64,000 bases of DNA from Streptomyces misionensis (GCF_007896895.1 NZ_VOGW01000170.1:28795-92794); one strand, 5' to 3'. Positions 37,792-46,439 are shown, counted from the stretch's first letter. Numbers and translations: made by a program. Notes: generated by a model from the letters alone, not told the origin.

Positions 37792-39167
37792 CCGGCTCCC
37801 AGCGGCACACCGAGCCGCTCGACGTCCACTTGATCGCCCTGCGCGACGGCCCGGCGGGGCCCGAGGTGCTGCTGTCGAGGCGGGCCGGCGACGTGTACGC
37901 GGCGGGATGCTGGCATCTGATCAGCGGGCACCTGGACGGTCCGTGGGAGGACATGGTCACGGCTCTGCTGCGCGAAACCCGGGAAGAGGCCGGCATCGTC
38001 GTCGATCCGGCCGATGTCCGCGCGGCCGTCACCGTGCACCACCGCTCCCCCGCCGGGGCCGCCCGTCTTGGCGTGTTCTTCGAGGTCCGGCGCTGGGACG
38101 GCACCCCGAAGGTCATGGAGCCCCAAGTGTGCGACGCCATGGACTGGTTCGCGCTCGACAAGCTTCCGCAGCCGATGGTCACATACTGCCGGGCCGGACT
38201 GGACGCCTACCGGGCCGGTGCCCGGATGGCCGTGCACTTCCAGGAGCCCGCCGACGCCATCGCCTACACGCCGACCGCTGACCGGCTGGTCCTGGTCCCC
38301 GAGCCCCGCAGCCCTGGCACGGTACCGCAGGAGGTGCGCGCCTTCGCCGAGCACGCGGTGGGCCGAATTACCAACTGGACGGACGTCTCCTGGGGGCGTG
38401 AAGAGAGCCGCGTATGGCGGGCGCGCGGCGCCGAATGCGGCGAGTGGTACGTCAAGATTCACCAGAACAACCGCTTCCACCAGCGGGAAGTCGCCGCGCT
38501 CCGCGGCTGGGTGCCCTTCCTCGGTCCGGCCGCGCCCCGCCTGGTGGCTGCCGACGCGCAACTGCGGGCGGTTGTGCTCACCGCGGTGGGAGGCCGGTCC
38601 CTGCACGGCGCCACCTATCCGCCCGAGCAGCAACGGCACATCTTCCACCGCATCGGTCAGCTCGCGGCCGCCATCCACACCAGCGCTCCACCGCACCCGG
38701 CCGCCGGCACCCTGCCCCTCGGGAAGCTGGAGCGGCACCTGGACGGAGCCCGGCCTCACCTCGCGCCCGGCGACGAAGAGTTCATCCGCAGCACCGCAGA
38801 GAAGGCCGCCCACCTGCCCGCCCTGGAGGCGGTCCCCACACATGGTGACCTCCAGCTCCGCAATCTGCGATGGGACGAAGACGCCGATGTCCTGTACGTG
38901 ATCGACTTCGAGAGGTCGGAAGAGGGCCCGGCGATCAGGGACTTCGTTCGGCTGTCCGACTCCTGGCACGGCCGCCCCGACCTTCTGCAGGCCGTGCTGG
39001 ACGGCTACGGCCGCCCCTTCACCCCGGAAGAAGAAGCCCAGCTCACGATCCTGTCCGTCCTGGACTCCGTCTCCGGCATCTCCTACGGCGCCTCCCACGG
39101 CGATCCCGAGCTCGTCGAGCGCGGCCGACGCACCCTGGCCCGCCTCAGCGCCGCACAACACCCCTGA
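37788..39167 (+). CDS. NUDIX hydrolase fused to an APH-type phosphotransferase
   Basis: A 459-residue two-domain protein. Residues 8-150 are a NUDIX domain (SGHLDGPWEDMVTALLRETR, then EEAG completes the box). Residues 185-455 form an aminoglycoside-phosphotransferase/choline-kinase-like kinase: THGDLQLRNL (catalytic HGD near 352, with Asn) and VIDFERSEEG (metal-binding DFE). GTG 37788 overlaps the preceding stop (GTGA). The fusion suggests that a nucleotide-linked substrate is first hydrolysed and its product phosphorylated, or the reverse. The kinase domain alone does not indicate antibiotic resistance. Confidence 0.88.
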   Translation: MTGSQRHTEPLDVHLIALRDGPAGPEVLLSRRAGDVYAAGCWHLISGHLDGPWEDMVTALLRETREEAGIVVDPADVRAAVTVHHRSPAGAARLGVFFEVRRWDGTPKVMEPQVCDAMDWFALDKLPQPMVTYCRAGLDAYRAGARMAVHFQEPADAIAYTPTADRLVLVPEPRSPGTVPQEVRAFAEHAVGRITNWTDVSWGREESRVWRARGAECGEWYVKIHQNNRFHQREVAALRGWVPFLGPAAPRLVAADAQLRAVVLTAVGGRSLHGATYPPEQQRHIFHRIGQLAAAIHTSAPPHPAAGTLPLGKLERHLDGARPHLAPGDEEFIRSTAEKAAHLPALEAVPTHGDLQLRNLRWDEDADVLYVIDFERSEEGPAIRDFVRLSDSWHGRPDLLQAVLDGYGRPFTPEEEAQLTILSVLDSVSGISYGASHGDPELVERGRRTLARLSAAQHP

Positions 39168-39198
39168 CCCCACCACACCAGGTACGAGGAGCAGCACT

Positions 39199-40647
39199 TT
39201 GACGTACACCGTCCGCGACCAGTGGCAAAAGCACTACAGCGACGGCAAGAACTTCCGAAGGCTCGGCGAGCGCGAGCGGGAACTCCTCGCGGAGCACGCC
39301 CCCGTCCCCGAAGCCGGCGGGCGGGTGCTCGACGTGGGCTGCGGAACCGGGGAGCTGGCCGCCTACCTCGCCGGTCTCGGCTACCGCGTGGATGCCTGCG
39401 ACTTCGCGGACAGTGCGATCGCGCGGGCCCGCGAGGAGCACGCCGACATCGAGGGCGTGTGCTGGCTCCATCTGGACATCGAGCGCGACGACCCCGCCCC
39501 GCTGGACGACACCCTGTACGACCTGGTGGTCTTCCGGCTGTCGGTGGCCTTTCTGCACGATCGCACCCGTGTCCTGCACACTCTCGGGCGCCGACTGCGC
39601 GAGCGCGGCACGGTGCTGGTCATCACCCCGCTGGCCGCGCACACCTCCGCCGAGAAGCGGGACATCGCACTGAACGAAGATGAGATCACCGCCCTCACCT
39701 GCGGATGGACGAGCGTGCAGCACATCGCCGTCGGCGACCTGGCTGCGCTGGTCCTGCGCGGGCCGTGCGCGGACACGGTCGCCACGGAACGTTCCGTGCC
39801 GGCCACCGGCTACGCCGTTGCCGGGGCGCTGGCCGTCGTCACCAATGAGCACGGACGCGTTCTACTCGGCTGGTCCAGACGCGGCATGTGGGAACTCCCC
39901 GGCGGGAAGATCGAGGGTGCCGAGCCGCTGGACGAAACCGCGGTGCGCGAGCTCGCCGAGGAGACCGGCCTGCACGCCACCGGCGCCACCGTGGTGACCA
40001 TCCTCACCGACGCCGCCCAAGGTGTCCCCCGCCTGACCGCAGTGATCCGGATCGCCAGCTTCACCGGCACCCTCACCACCGCGGAGCCGCACAAGTTCAC
40101 CCGATGGGAATGGCACGACCCCCACGGTCTGGGATGTCTCGGCCCGGTGTTCACCCCGAGCGCGCAGGCTTTGAACGCCGTCTGGCCCGGCGTCATCCCC
40201 GGCCTACCGCCCGTCCATTCATATCCCGTCGCCGTTGATCGGCCGCCCGTGCCAGGCGAGCCGGCCGAGGCAGTCCGGCTGCGCCAGGCGATGGCCCAGA
40301 CGGTCATCGGCCGCGGCTGGGCCTCGTCCGAGACCTCGGTTGGAACGGCGGTAGCCGTCCGTCGGGGTCCGTCGTTGCACCGGCGCGGCGGGCACGGTCG
40401 GCGGAGCCAGGTAGGTGGCCGCCGTGGCGGGCCCAGTCTTCACGGGTGCGGGCGCCAGGACGTGCAGCGTGCGGACGTTCGCGCCACGCACCCTCTCGTC
40501 GGGCAGCCGCGATGTGCTTCGGCGCGCTCCAGCGCAACTTCGTGCCGTGCGCGGGGCGGCGTCGGGGGCGACGTCCAGGCGGCCGGTGTCCGCGTCGAAC
40601 GCCACGGCTTGGACTTGCCCGGCGAGTGCCGGCGCGGCCGCGGCTAG
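39199..40647 (+). CDS. SAM methyltransferase fused to NUDIX hydrolase, 3' end replaced
   Basis: Residues 1-200 are a class I methyltransferase (RVLDVGCGTGELAAYLAGLG motif I; LYDLVVFRLSVAFLHD). Residues 205-345 are a NUDIX domain (GMWELPGGKIEGAEPLDETA, then VRELAEETGL). The TTG start at 39199 follows GAGGAG. Native-looking sequence runs to about 40315 (RLRQAMAQTVI); the last ~110 codons of the frame are the antisense of a DciA-like remnant, so the true C-terminus was lost by recombination, though both domains seem complete. It is the third NUDIX domain of the group. Confidence 0.8.
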   Translation: MTYTVRDQWQKHYSDGKNFRRLGERERELLAEHAPVPEAGGRVLDVGCGTGELAAYLAGLGYRVDACDFADSAIARAREEHADIEGVCWLHLDIERDDPAPLDDTLYDLVVFRLSVAFLHDRTRVLHTLGRRLRERGTVLVITPLAAHTSAEKRDIALNEDEITALTCGWTSVQHIAVGDLAALVLRGPCADTVATERSVPATGYAVAGALAVVTNEHGRVLLGWSRRGMWELPGGKIEGAEPLDETAVRELAEETGLHATGATVVTILTDAAQGVPRLTAVIRIASFTGTLTTAEPHKFTRWEWHDPHGLGCLGPVFTPSAQALNAVWPGVIPGLPPVHSYPVAVDRPPVPGEPAEAVRLRQAMAQTVIGRGWASSETSVGTAVAVRRGPSLHRRGGHGRRSQVGGRRGGPSLHGCGRQDVQRADVRATHPLVGQPRCASARSSATSCRARGGVGGDVQAAGVRVERHGLDLPGECRRGRG

Positions 40648-40735
40648 GATGTCGTCGAACTGGACGAGGACGCTGCCGCCGGCGGCCGCGGCGACCATGC
40701 CGCGTTCGGGGCCTTCGACGTGAGGGGTGTTTTTT
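40330..40735 (-). pseudogene. remnant of plasmid-type DciA/DUF721-like protein (copy 2)
   Basis: Minus strand reads VLVQFDDILAAAAPALAGQV, VQAVAFDADTGRLDVAPDAA, then after a frame change GANVRTLHVLAPAPVKTGPA and VQRRTPTDGY. The first part resembles the conserved half of DUF721/DciA proteins; the second matches the relic at 17838-18150 closely. It carries at least one frameshift and no full N-terminus. Tentative family call; the relationship between the two copies is certain. Confidence 0.45.
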
Positions 40736-40927
40736 TCACACCAAACTCAACTGCCGTCGGGAGCCCTTTAGTTACGCGGCGGAAGCGTGCCCCACAACGC
40801 GGCTACAGGCGCGCGGTGAACTTCCCGTCAGGACGTTTGTGCAGCCAGCCGCGATCCGCGAGCGTCGCCCGCAGCGGCTCCAGCTTCCCGCGCACCTCCA
40901 GCTGAAGGCCCAGTTGTCCGCACCCGC

Positions 40928-41080
40928 GAGGAGCCGTACGTGACACTCGTGGTCAACAAGGGCGCTGGCGACGGGAAGGTCCACGCGGTCTATCGGTCGT
41001 GGGGGTACGAGGACATCGGGCAAAGCCAGCCCTCACCGGCCTCCCCGCTGCTCACCGTCATGCTCCGCGCCACCCGCTGA
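40928..41080 (+). pseudogene. GNAT acetyltransferase C-terminal relic
   Basis: Fifty codons with the end of a GNAT fold: EEPYVTLVVNKGAGDGKVHA, VYRSWGYEDIGQSQP, LLTVMLRATR and stop. No start and no acetyl-CoA loop. A minus-strand fragment at about 40815-40915 (RGKLEPLRATLADRGW, HKRPDGKFTARL) is another unrecognised gene end. Confidence 0.55.
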
Positions 41081-41096
41081 CAAGCCCGGCCGCGGC

Positions 41097-41135
41097 GACC
41101 CCCAGCCCTCGGCGGGCCGCCGAGGGCTGGGGGTC
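41097..41135. terminator. long GC hairpin terminator
   Basis: An inverted repeat of about 17 bp (41097-41113 with 41119-41135) between the GNAT relic on + and the VanZ-like gene on -. Confidence 0.75.
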
Positions 41136-41150
41136 ACGCGGTCCCAGCGT

Positions 41151-41729
41151 TCAGCCCTGATCAGCCAGGGGAAGCACCCCTGGTTCGACGGATCGCTCGG
41201 CCAGTACTCGACGAGGGACGAACGCCAACACGCCGCCGATGATGCCGCCGAGGGTGTTGAACAGCGCGTCGTCCACATCGGCTGTGCGGCCGGCGTTCAT
41301 CACGTACTGCGCTGCCTCGATCGACACACTCAGTGCCAGGCAGATCGCGATGGTCCGGCCGAGGCGGGGCTGCCGGGTGACGAAGAGCAACAGGATGCCT
41401 AGCGGGACGAACATCATCGCATTGGCCAATTGGAGACGCAGGGACATTTCGTGTTCCATAGCGCCCATGGATGACAGGTCGTTGTCCCAAAGCCCCTCAC
41501 CGGGCACCCACGAAATGTAGCGCGGGCCGCCGCTGTCCAGGGGTTGAGTGGGCATAAGCGTAGCGAAATAAATGATCGCCAGACAGAGGACCAGGAGCAC
41601 GCGCGCCAGTTTCGGAATGACTTCCTGCGTTCGGCTTGCAAGCGCAGCACCCACCCAGGGGATTACCGCGCAGAAGAGCACGAATGCCGACACCGTGACT
41701 GGGTTCAGGTACAGGATTACTTCCCACAT
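41151..41729 (-). CDS. VanZ-like membrane protein
   Basis: A 192-residue integral membrane protein with four to five transmembrane helices. The VanZ pattern includes IIYFATLMPTQ, NAMMFVPLGILLLFVTRQ and LSVSIEAAQYVMNAGRTADV, with DDALFNTLGGIIGGVLA. VanZ-family proteins are linked to low-level teicoplanin resistance in enterococci, but most streptomycete members have no known role. ATG 41729. Confidence 0.88.
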   Translation of the reverse strand: MWEVILYLNPVTVSAFVLFCAVIPWVGAALASRTQEVIPKLARVLLVLCLAIIYFATLMPTQPLDSGGPRYISWVPGEGLWDNDLSSMGAMEHEMSLRLQLANAMMFVPLGILLLFVTRQPRLGRTIAICLALSVSIEAAQYVMNAGRTADVDDALFNTLGGIIGGVLAFVPRRVLAERSVEPGVLPLADQG

Positions 41730-41802
41730 GTCGGCTGTTCCCCTGGATTGGTAGGCGGTGCTTCGGGGGCCGCCGTTGCCGGCGGCACCCGAGAGGCTAC
41801 CG

Positions 41803-42033
41803 TCACGGGCAGCGCCACTTGGTTACGTAGGTCGTGCCCTTGTACTCCATGACGCCGCGGATGCAGTCTCCGGCGTTCACGCCGACCTTGCCGCCAGTGA
41901 TGCACAGTTGGCCGTTGTCCAGCTCGCCGCACCCGGTCGGCGTCGCGGAAGCCGCCGGTGCCGCGATTGCGGTTGCTTCCAGAACGGAAATCAAGGATGC
42001 GGCGATTCCGGCGGATCTCTTGATGCTCTTCAC
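41803..42033 (-). CDS. small secreted protein with four cysteines
   Basis: 76 residues. Sec signal peptide at about 1-31 (MKSIKRSAGIAASLISVLEA, cleavage near ASA-TP). The mature part is about 45 residues with four Cys (CGELDNGQLCITGG, GDCIRGV, KWRCP), consistent with two disulfides. Such short exported proteins are common and uncharacterised in streptomycetes. It lies upstream of, and on the same strand as, the VanZ-like gene. Confidence 0.75.
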   Translation of the reverse strand: MKSIKRSAGIAASLISVLEATAIAAPAASATPTGCGELDNGQLCITGGKVGVNAGDCIRGVMEYKGTTYVTKWRCP

Positions 42034-42250
42034 TGTCTAAAATCTCCCCGTGCTTGAGGTGCCTTGGTCAAGGACACCCGCTAAGAAAGGGGGGCATGCG
42101 AAGGCATGCAAGATGCACCCGAATTCTCGGACGCTCGGTTCCCGCCGTGCGAGTTGCTCTTAACAGCGGATGACGCAACGTCAGTACGGCGCGCACGAAA
42201 ATGGCCGAAGCAGAACTGTGGACAATGCCTTCCGGGGCCCTAGTGCCGCA

Positions 42251-42940
42251 TCAGGCTACGTTCGCCTTGTCCCCTTCCTCTGGGGCAGGGGTGACCGTGG
42301 TCAGTCGGTTCGCGATCTCTTCTGCGGACAGCACAAGCGCGAACCCTTTGCGTAGGACGGCGAGTTCTGGTTCCTGCCGGTCCTCGTCGTCGGTGGCCGT
42401 GACGTCAGATCCGACGACGACCTTGTAGCCACGTTCGTATGTCTGACGGGCGGTGGCGCCGCAGCAGTAGTTGGTGAGCGTTCCCGTGACGATGACCGTG
42501 TCGCGGGCGAGGTTGCGCAGCATCGTGTCGAGCGGGGTGTCGTAGAACGCGCCGTAGGAGGGCTTGCGGATCAGGGCTTCGTCGGGGCGGTGGTCCATCG
42601 GGGCCCATACCTCGGCAGGGCCGGGTCGGCGCCAGTCGGTGTCGGCGTGTGGGAGGAATCGCAGGGCGTGCGGCCGGTCCAGTCCGAGATGGGTGTCGTC
42701 GAAGATGGTCCAGATCACCGGGACGGAGGCGGCCCGGCATTCCTCGACCAACTGCCGCAGCCGGGGTGCCATCCGAGTGGCCGCGGGCACCCAATAGGGG
42801 CTCCATCCGGGCCGGACGAATTCGTCCTGCATGTCGATGACCAGCAGCGCCGTCTGTTCGGGCCGTATGTCGAACGATGCCCGGCCGTGTTCGTAGGCGT
42901 CCCGTGCCCGCGCGGTCACCCATTCCTCGGTATACGTCAT
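42251..42940 (-). CDS. isochorismatase-like cysteine hydrolase
   Basis: A 229-residue cysteine hydrolase of the isochorismatase superfamily. Catalytic triad visible: D36 (LLVIDMQDEF), K126 (LIRKPSYGAF) and C159 (GTLTNYCC). ATG 42940 chosen because AGGAGG lies 5 nt upstream; longer versions would run into the operator. Members hydrolyse amides or vinyl ethers such as nicotinamide, ureido compounds or isochorismate; the substrate is not predictable here. It is divergent from a PadR regulator with a shared 28-bp palindrome, so the PadR protein probably represses it. Confidence 0.9.
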   Translation of the reverse strand: MTYTEEWVTARARDAYEHGRASFDIRPEQTALLVIDMQDEFVRPGWSPYWVPAATRMAPRLRQLVEECRAASVPVIWTIFDDTHLGLDRPHALRFLPHADTDWRRPGPAEVWAPMDHRPDEALIRKPSYGAFYDTPLDTMLRNLARDTVIVTGTLTNYCCGATARQTYERGYKVVVGSDVTATDDEDRQEPELAVLRKGFALVLSAEEIANRLTTVTPAPEEGDKANVA

Positions 42941-42952
42941 CCCCGCCTCCTG

Positions 42953-42980
42953 CATCGATTCGAGGTACCTCGTTTCGATG
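42953..42980. promoter_or_regulatory. 28-bp palindromic operator between cysteine hydrolase and padR
   Basis: Perfect inner palindrome CGAGGTACCTCG (42961-42972) flanked symmetrically by TT and by outer arms CATCGA (42953-42958) and TCGATG (42975-42980). It ends 15 bp before the PadR start and begins 12 bp before the hydrolase start, so a bound repressor would block both genes. Confidence 0.75.
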
Positions 42981-42995
42981 TGCGAGAGTAGCATC

Positions 42996-43508
42996 ATGCT
43001 CGAACTCGCGATCCTGGGATTCCTGGCCGAGGGCCCGCTGCACGGCTATCAACTGCGCCACCGGATAGCTCGCTTGTCCGGCCATGCACGGCCGGTCAGT
43101 GACGGCAGCCTCTACCCGGCGATCAGCCGGCTGGTCAACGCCGGGCTGCTGGACCGGCGAACCGAACCGGGCGCCTCGGCCGCCCAGCGGCACACCCTGC
43201 ACCTGACCGACGCCGGCCGCCGCGAACTGCTGCGCCGGCTGCGGGACGCTGACGGACTGGATATCAGCGACAGTACCCGGTACTTCACGATCCTGGCCTT
43301 CCTCTCCCAACTGCCCGACACCGCTGACCAGCACGCGGTACTGCGTCGGCGGCTGGAATTCCTGGAACGGCCCGCGAGCTTCTTCCACGACGGCGATCGC
43401 CCACTGGGCGCCGAGGACACCGACGACCCCTACCGCCGTGGCATGCTCACCATCGCCCGCGCCACAAGCCGCGCGGAACGGTCCTGGCTGCGGGAAGTCC
43501 TGGACTGA
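42996..43508 (+). CDS. PadR-family transcriptional regulator
   Basis: A 170-residue PadR winged-helix regulator. N-terminal pattern MLELAILGFLAEGPLHGYQL, then SDGSLYPAISRLVNAGLLDR is characteristic. The C-terminal helical dimerisation part follows (RYFTILAFLSQL, RRRLEFLERP). ATG 42996 preferred over GTG 42978, which lies inside the palindrome. Presumably autoregulates and controls the divergent cysteine hydrolase. Confidence 0.92.
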   Translation: MLELAILGFLAEGPLHGYQLRHRIARLSGHARPVSDGSLYPAISRLVNAGLLDRRTEPGASAAQRHTLHLTDAGRRELLRRLRDADGLDISDSTRYFTILAFLSQLPDTADQHAVLRRRLEFLERPASFFHDGDRPLGAEDTDDPYRRGMLTIARATSRAERSWLREVLD

Positions 43509-43564
43509 CGACGCGCCGGCCCACTCGCCCGTTCTCACTCCGGACGCTCTCTTCCCGTGAGACT

Positions 43565-43775
43565 GTGCGGGTGGCAGAGCCGGTACGGGTCCGTGAGATC
43601 GACAGCGATGAGGGGCAGCGCCTGCTGCGGATCGTCCGCAAGGGCACAGGCTCGGTGGTGACCTGGCGGCGAGCCCAGATGATCCTGCTCTCCGCGCAGG
43701 GCATGCCCCCTGCGCGGATCGCCGAGGTGACGTTCACCAGCGACGACCGGGTCTGCGACGTGATCCACAACCCAC
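43565..43775 (+). mobile_element. IS630-family transposase N-terminal remnant
   Basis: Seventy codons of an IS630 HTH region: VREIDSDEGQRLLRIVRKGT, VVTWRRAQMILLSAQGMPP, IAEVTFTSDDRVCDVIHN. It is cut near 43775; downstream sequence to 43944 is unrelated and gene-free. Confidence 0.75.
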
Positions 43776-43944
43776 AATCACCTGGTCACGGCGATGAATC
43801 CGGTATCCCGCCAGGTCGAATCACAGACCATCGCGAGTTCGCATCCGATGCAATTGGCGGCGCTCGGAGTATCCGAACGGAAATTAGCGGTCGGCGTCAG
43901 GCGGAGCCCGGCAGGAGCCCCTGTCCCGCTTCGGACGCCGGTCG

Positions 43945-44613
43945 TCACCCGGGACGCCTGGCCATGACGACCACACCCGGCCCGCTCCACTCATCCGCAG
44001 GGAGCCTGAGTTCGGCGACCGGGTGCAGTCCGGCCTGCACGATCAGGTCCACGAACTGCTCCGGCCGCCACTTGTGCGTGGTCCAACGGACGGGCACGCC
44101 TCCGTATGCCTCGGTGCGCACCGCGTCCTCGTCGCCGACGTGTGTGCCGGCGATGAGGTGCCCACCTGGCTTCAGGGCGTGCGCGAAATGGGCGAGGACC
44201 TGGGGAAGGACATCACGGGGGAGGTTGAACAGTGACCACCACCCCAGGACGCCGCCAAGGGAGGCTTCACCGAGGTCGAGCTCGGTGGCGGAGGCAATGC
44301 TGAAGCGGCATTGCGGATGTAGACGGCGCGCGTTCTCGATCATGCGGGGAGAGAGGTCCACCCCGGATACGTCGAGTCCCCGTTCGGTGAGGTAGGCGGT
44401 CACCGTGCCGGGTCCGCAGCCGACGTCGAGGACGGGCCCGAGCTCGCCCACGGTGTCGGCGAAAGCGTCAATCGACGCCTTGAGCCAGGGATGGCGACGG
44501 ATGTCGCCCATGCCGGTTGTCACCACCATGTGGGCGTAGTTGTCGGCCACGCGGTCACAGGACTCACGGACCACGTCGAGGTCGGCTGGGCGGTCAATAG
44601 GATGTGCGCGCAT
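43945..44613 (-). CDS. class I SAM-dependent methyltransferase
   Basis: A 222-residue cytoplasmic methyltransferase. Motif I VLDVGCGPGTVTAYL, motif II GVDLSPRMIENAR, motif IV LGGVLGWWSLFNLP, and LKPGGHLIAGTHVGDED. ATG 44613. Substrate unknown; small-molecule type. It is downstream of the YunG-like gene on the same strand with a 46-bp gap. Confidence 0.88.
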   Translation of the reverse strand: MRAHPIDRPADLDVVRESCDRVADNYAHMVVTTGMGDIRRHPWLKASIDAFADTVGELGPVLDVGCGPGTVTAYLTERGLDVSGVDLSPRMIENARRLHPQCRFSIASATELDLGEASLGGVLGWWSLFNLPRDVLPQVLAHFAHALKPGGHLIAGTHVGDEDAVRTEAYGGVPVRWTTHKWRPEQFVDLIVQAGLHPVAELRLPADEWSGPGVVVMARRPG

Positions 44614-44659
44614 TGGCCAACGATAGGACTGGGCAAGGGACTTGGGGCCAGCACAGGGG

Positions 44660-45103
44660 TTACCGGTCCCGGGGGTCAGCCGAACCGTGACAAGACCCGC
44701 CAGGGATCCTCGACTGCTGCCGGTTGAGCCTGTCCATGACTCGATCGCGGAGAAGCTCGTACTCCTCACGAAGTCTGCGCCACTCGGTCACGGGCGGTCG
44801 GGGAATGACAACACCTCTGGTGACAGTCTCTTCCGGCCCGAACTGCTCGCGGGTGAGGTCGATTTCAAGGCACATGCCCAGGCGGTTCCACCAGTGGTAG
44901 TCCACACGCTCGCCGTTGACGTGGACCTCTCCCCGGATCAGCTCGCCTCCCAGCAGGTCATTGAGGACCATGGCGGTCACGCCGCACTGATCCCGGGCCG
45001 GGTTGTCCGGGCTCCAGCGCGATCGGAACTCAGGCGTGCACGTCTCGGCACTCCAGCTGCTGCGAACGGCTCGCTCGATGTCGGTGAGAAGCAACGGTGT
45101 CAT
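44660..45103 (-). CDS. YunG-like protein
   Basis: A 147-residue protein resembling the YunG family of unknown function: LTDIERAVRSSWSAETCTPE, then NPARDQCGVTAMVLNDLLGG, GELIRGEVHVNGERVDYHWW, NRL. The conserved Cys-Gly, and His-Trp-Trp with acidic surroundings, recall papain-like or transglutaminase-like folds, which I cannot verify. ATG 45103 has GGAGG about 9 nt upstream. Probably an operon with the methyltransferase. Confidence 0.75.
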   Translation of the reverse strand: MTPLLLTDIERAVRSSWSAETCTPEFRSRWSPDNPARDQCGVTAMVLNDLLGGELIRGEVHVNGERVDYHWWNRLGMCLEIDLTREQFGPEETVTRGVVIPRPPVTEWRRLREEYELLRDRVMDRLNRQQSRIPGGSCHGSADPRDR

Positions 45104-45307
45104 ACCGGTGATCCTCCCAGCCGGCACTGACAACGACCCGGATCGACGAACGCCGTCGGCAGACACGATCAAAGCAACCGGGGCCAATCGACTTGTTCAC
45201 AACAAGCCTCGAAGATCACTGTCTGGGGCCAGAAGACTCATTGAGGCTGATTCTTTGGAGTGGACACCCTGACAATGGATCTTGCTGGTCCAGGGAGGGA
45301 TGTCCAG

Positions 45308-45622
45308 GTGGGACGCAAGTCTCCGTATCCGGAGGAGTTCAGGAAGGACGCTGTCGCGCTCTACCGCGCCGCGGCCGGCAAGCGGACGTACGCGGCGGTG
45401 GCCGCGGATCTCGGCATTACAGCGGAGTCACTTCGGACGTGGGTACGCAAGGACGAGGCCCAGGCCGTGCCCGAGGGCCGTGACGGCAGCGTGAGCGCGG
45501 CCGAGGATCTGGCCCGGTTGCGAGCGGAGAACGCCCGGCTGCTGAAGGCGGAGAAGGAGTGGCAGCCGGAGCGCGAGATCCTGGGCCGGACTGCTGCCTA
45601 TTTCGCCCAGGAGGTGAAGTGA
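45308..45622 (+). CDS. IS3-family transposase OrfA
   Basis: 104 residues with the IS3 OrfA HTH and leucine-zipper layout: KSPYPEEFRKDAVALYRAAA, VAADLGITAESLRTWVRKDE, then LARLRAENARLLKAEKEWQ and FAQEVK. GTG 45308. The matching OrfB is scattered: an inverted piece at 45621-45695 and a C-terminal piece at 46621-46911. Confidence 0.85.
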   Translation: MGRKSPYPEEFRKDAVALYRAAAGKRTYAAVAADLGITAESLRTWVRKDEAQAVPEGRDGSVSAAEDLARLRAENARLLKAEKEWQPEREILGRTAAYFAQEVK

Positions 45623-45695
45623 GCCGATCACCGTGGCGAGGTAGAGCCACGTCGTGCCGACGGCTATGTACGTGATGTCGCCGCACCACCTGGCG
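45621..45695 (-). mobile_element. inverted IS3 OrfB fragment (first catalytic Asp)
   Basis: Minus strand reads RWCGDITYIAVGTTWLYLAT, then VIGS: the DDE region of an IS3 OrfB around its first Asp. It lies directly after OrfA but in the wrong orientation. Confidence 0.75.
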
Positions 45696-46430
45696 GTCGC
45701 CCACGCCGCGATCGCCACCCCCGGCCTGGACCGTCCCCGCATCGACGACCGCGTGCGCGAGCTGCGCGTGCTGGTCGACTCACGGGCCGACCTCGTCCGA
45801 CGCCGCACCATGGTGATCAACCAGCTCAAGGCATACACCCACCTCTGGCTCGACCACACACCGGGCGACCTCACCCGCCGGCCCGGCATGACCTCGCTGA
45901 CCGCGCTGGTGGACACCACGGACATGAGCGATCACGTCCGCCGGGTGCTGACCGAGATGATCACGGAGATAGGCGAGCTGAACAAACGCGTCCGCGGACT
46001 CGAAAACACGATCCGGGAACTGGTCACCCCACTGGCACCCGCGCTCCTGGAGATCACCGGGATCAGCCACGTCTCCGCGGCGGTCCTCCTCACGGAGATC
46101 GGCGACATCACCCGTTTCACCAGCTCAGCGAAACTCGCCCGCTACACCGGGACCGCGCCGATCCCGGTCTACTCCTCCGACAAGGAACGCTACCGGCTGC
46201 ACCGAGGCGGCAACCGGCGGCTCAACAGCGTGTCCTACACGACGTCCATCGTCCAGCAGCGATTCCACCCAGGCGCACGAGCACTCCTGGCCCGCCACGA
46301 GCCGACCAAGGGAGCCCGCGGAGCCCGGCGCATCCTCAAACGCCATCTGATCGACGTCATCCACCGCGCCATGATCCAAGATCGAGCTACCTGGCAGCAC
46401 CACATCACCCAACACCAGCTCGCCGCTTGA
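45672..46430 (+). mobile_element. IS110-family transposase remnant, N-terminal domain lost
   Basis: About 250 codons: VRELRVLVDSRADLVRRRTM, LLEITGISHVSAAVLLTEIG (transposase_20 start), ARYTGTAPIPVYSSDKERYR and LHRGGNRRLNS near the catalytic Ser region. The RuvC-like DEDD half is missing. A start codon at 45654 or 45666 could express the C-terminal domain alone. Confidence 0.8.
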
Positions 46431-46439
46431 CATAGAAGC

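Noticed and set aside
37788..39167. Aminoglycoside resistance gene
   Set aside because: The kinase domain is APH-like, but it is fused to a NUDIX domain and lies in a nucleotide-themed operon; the fold alone does not show resistance.
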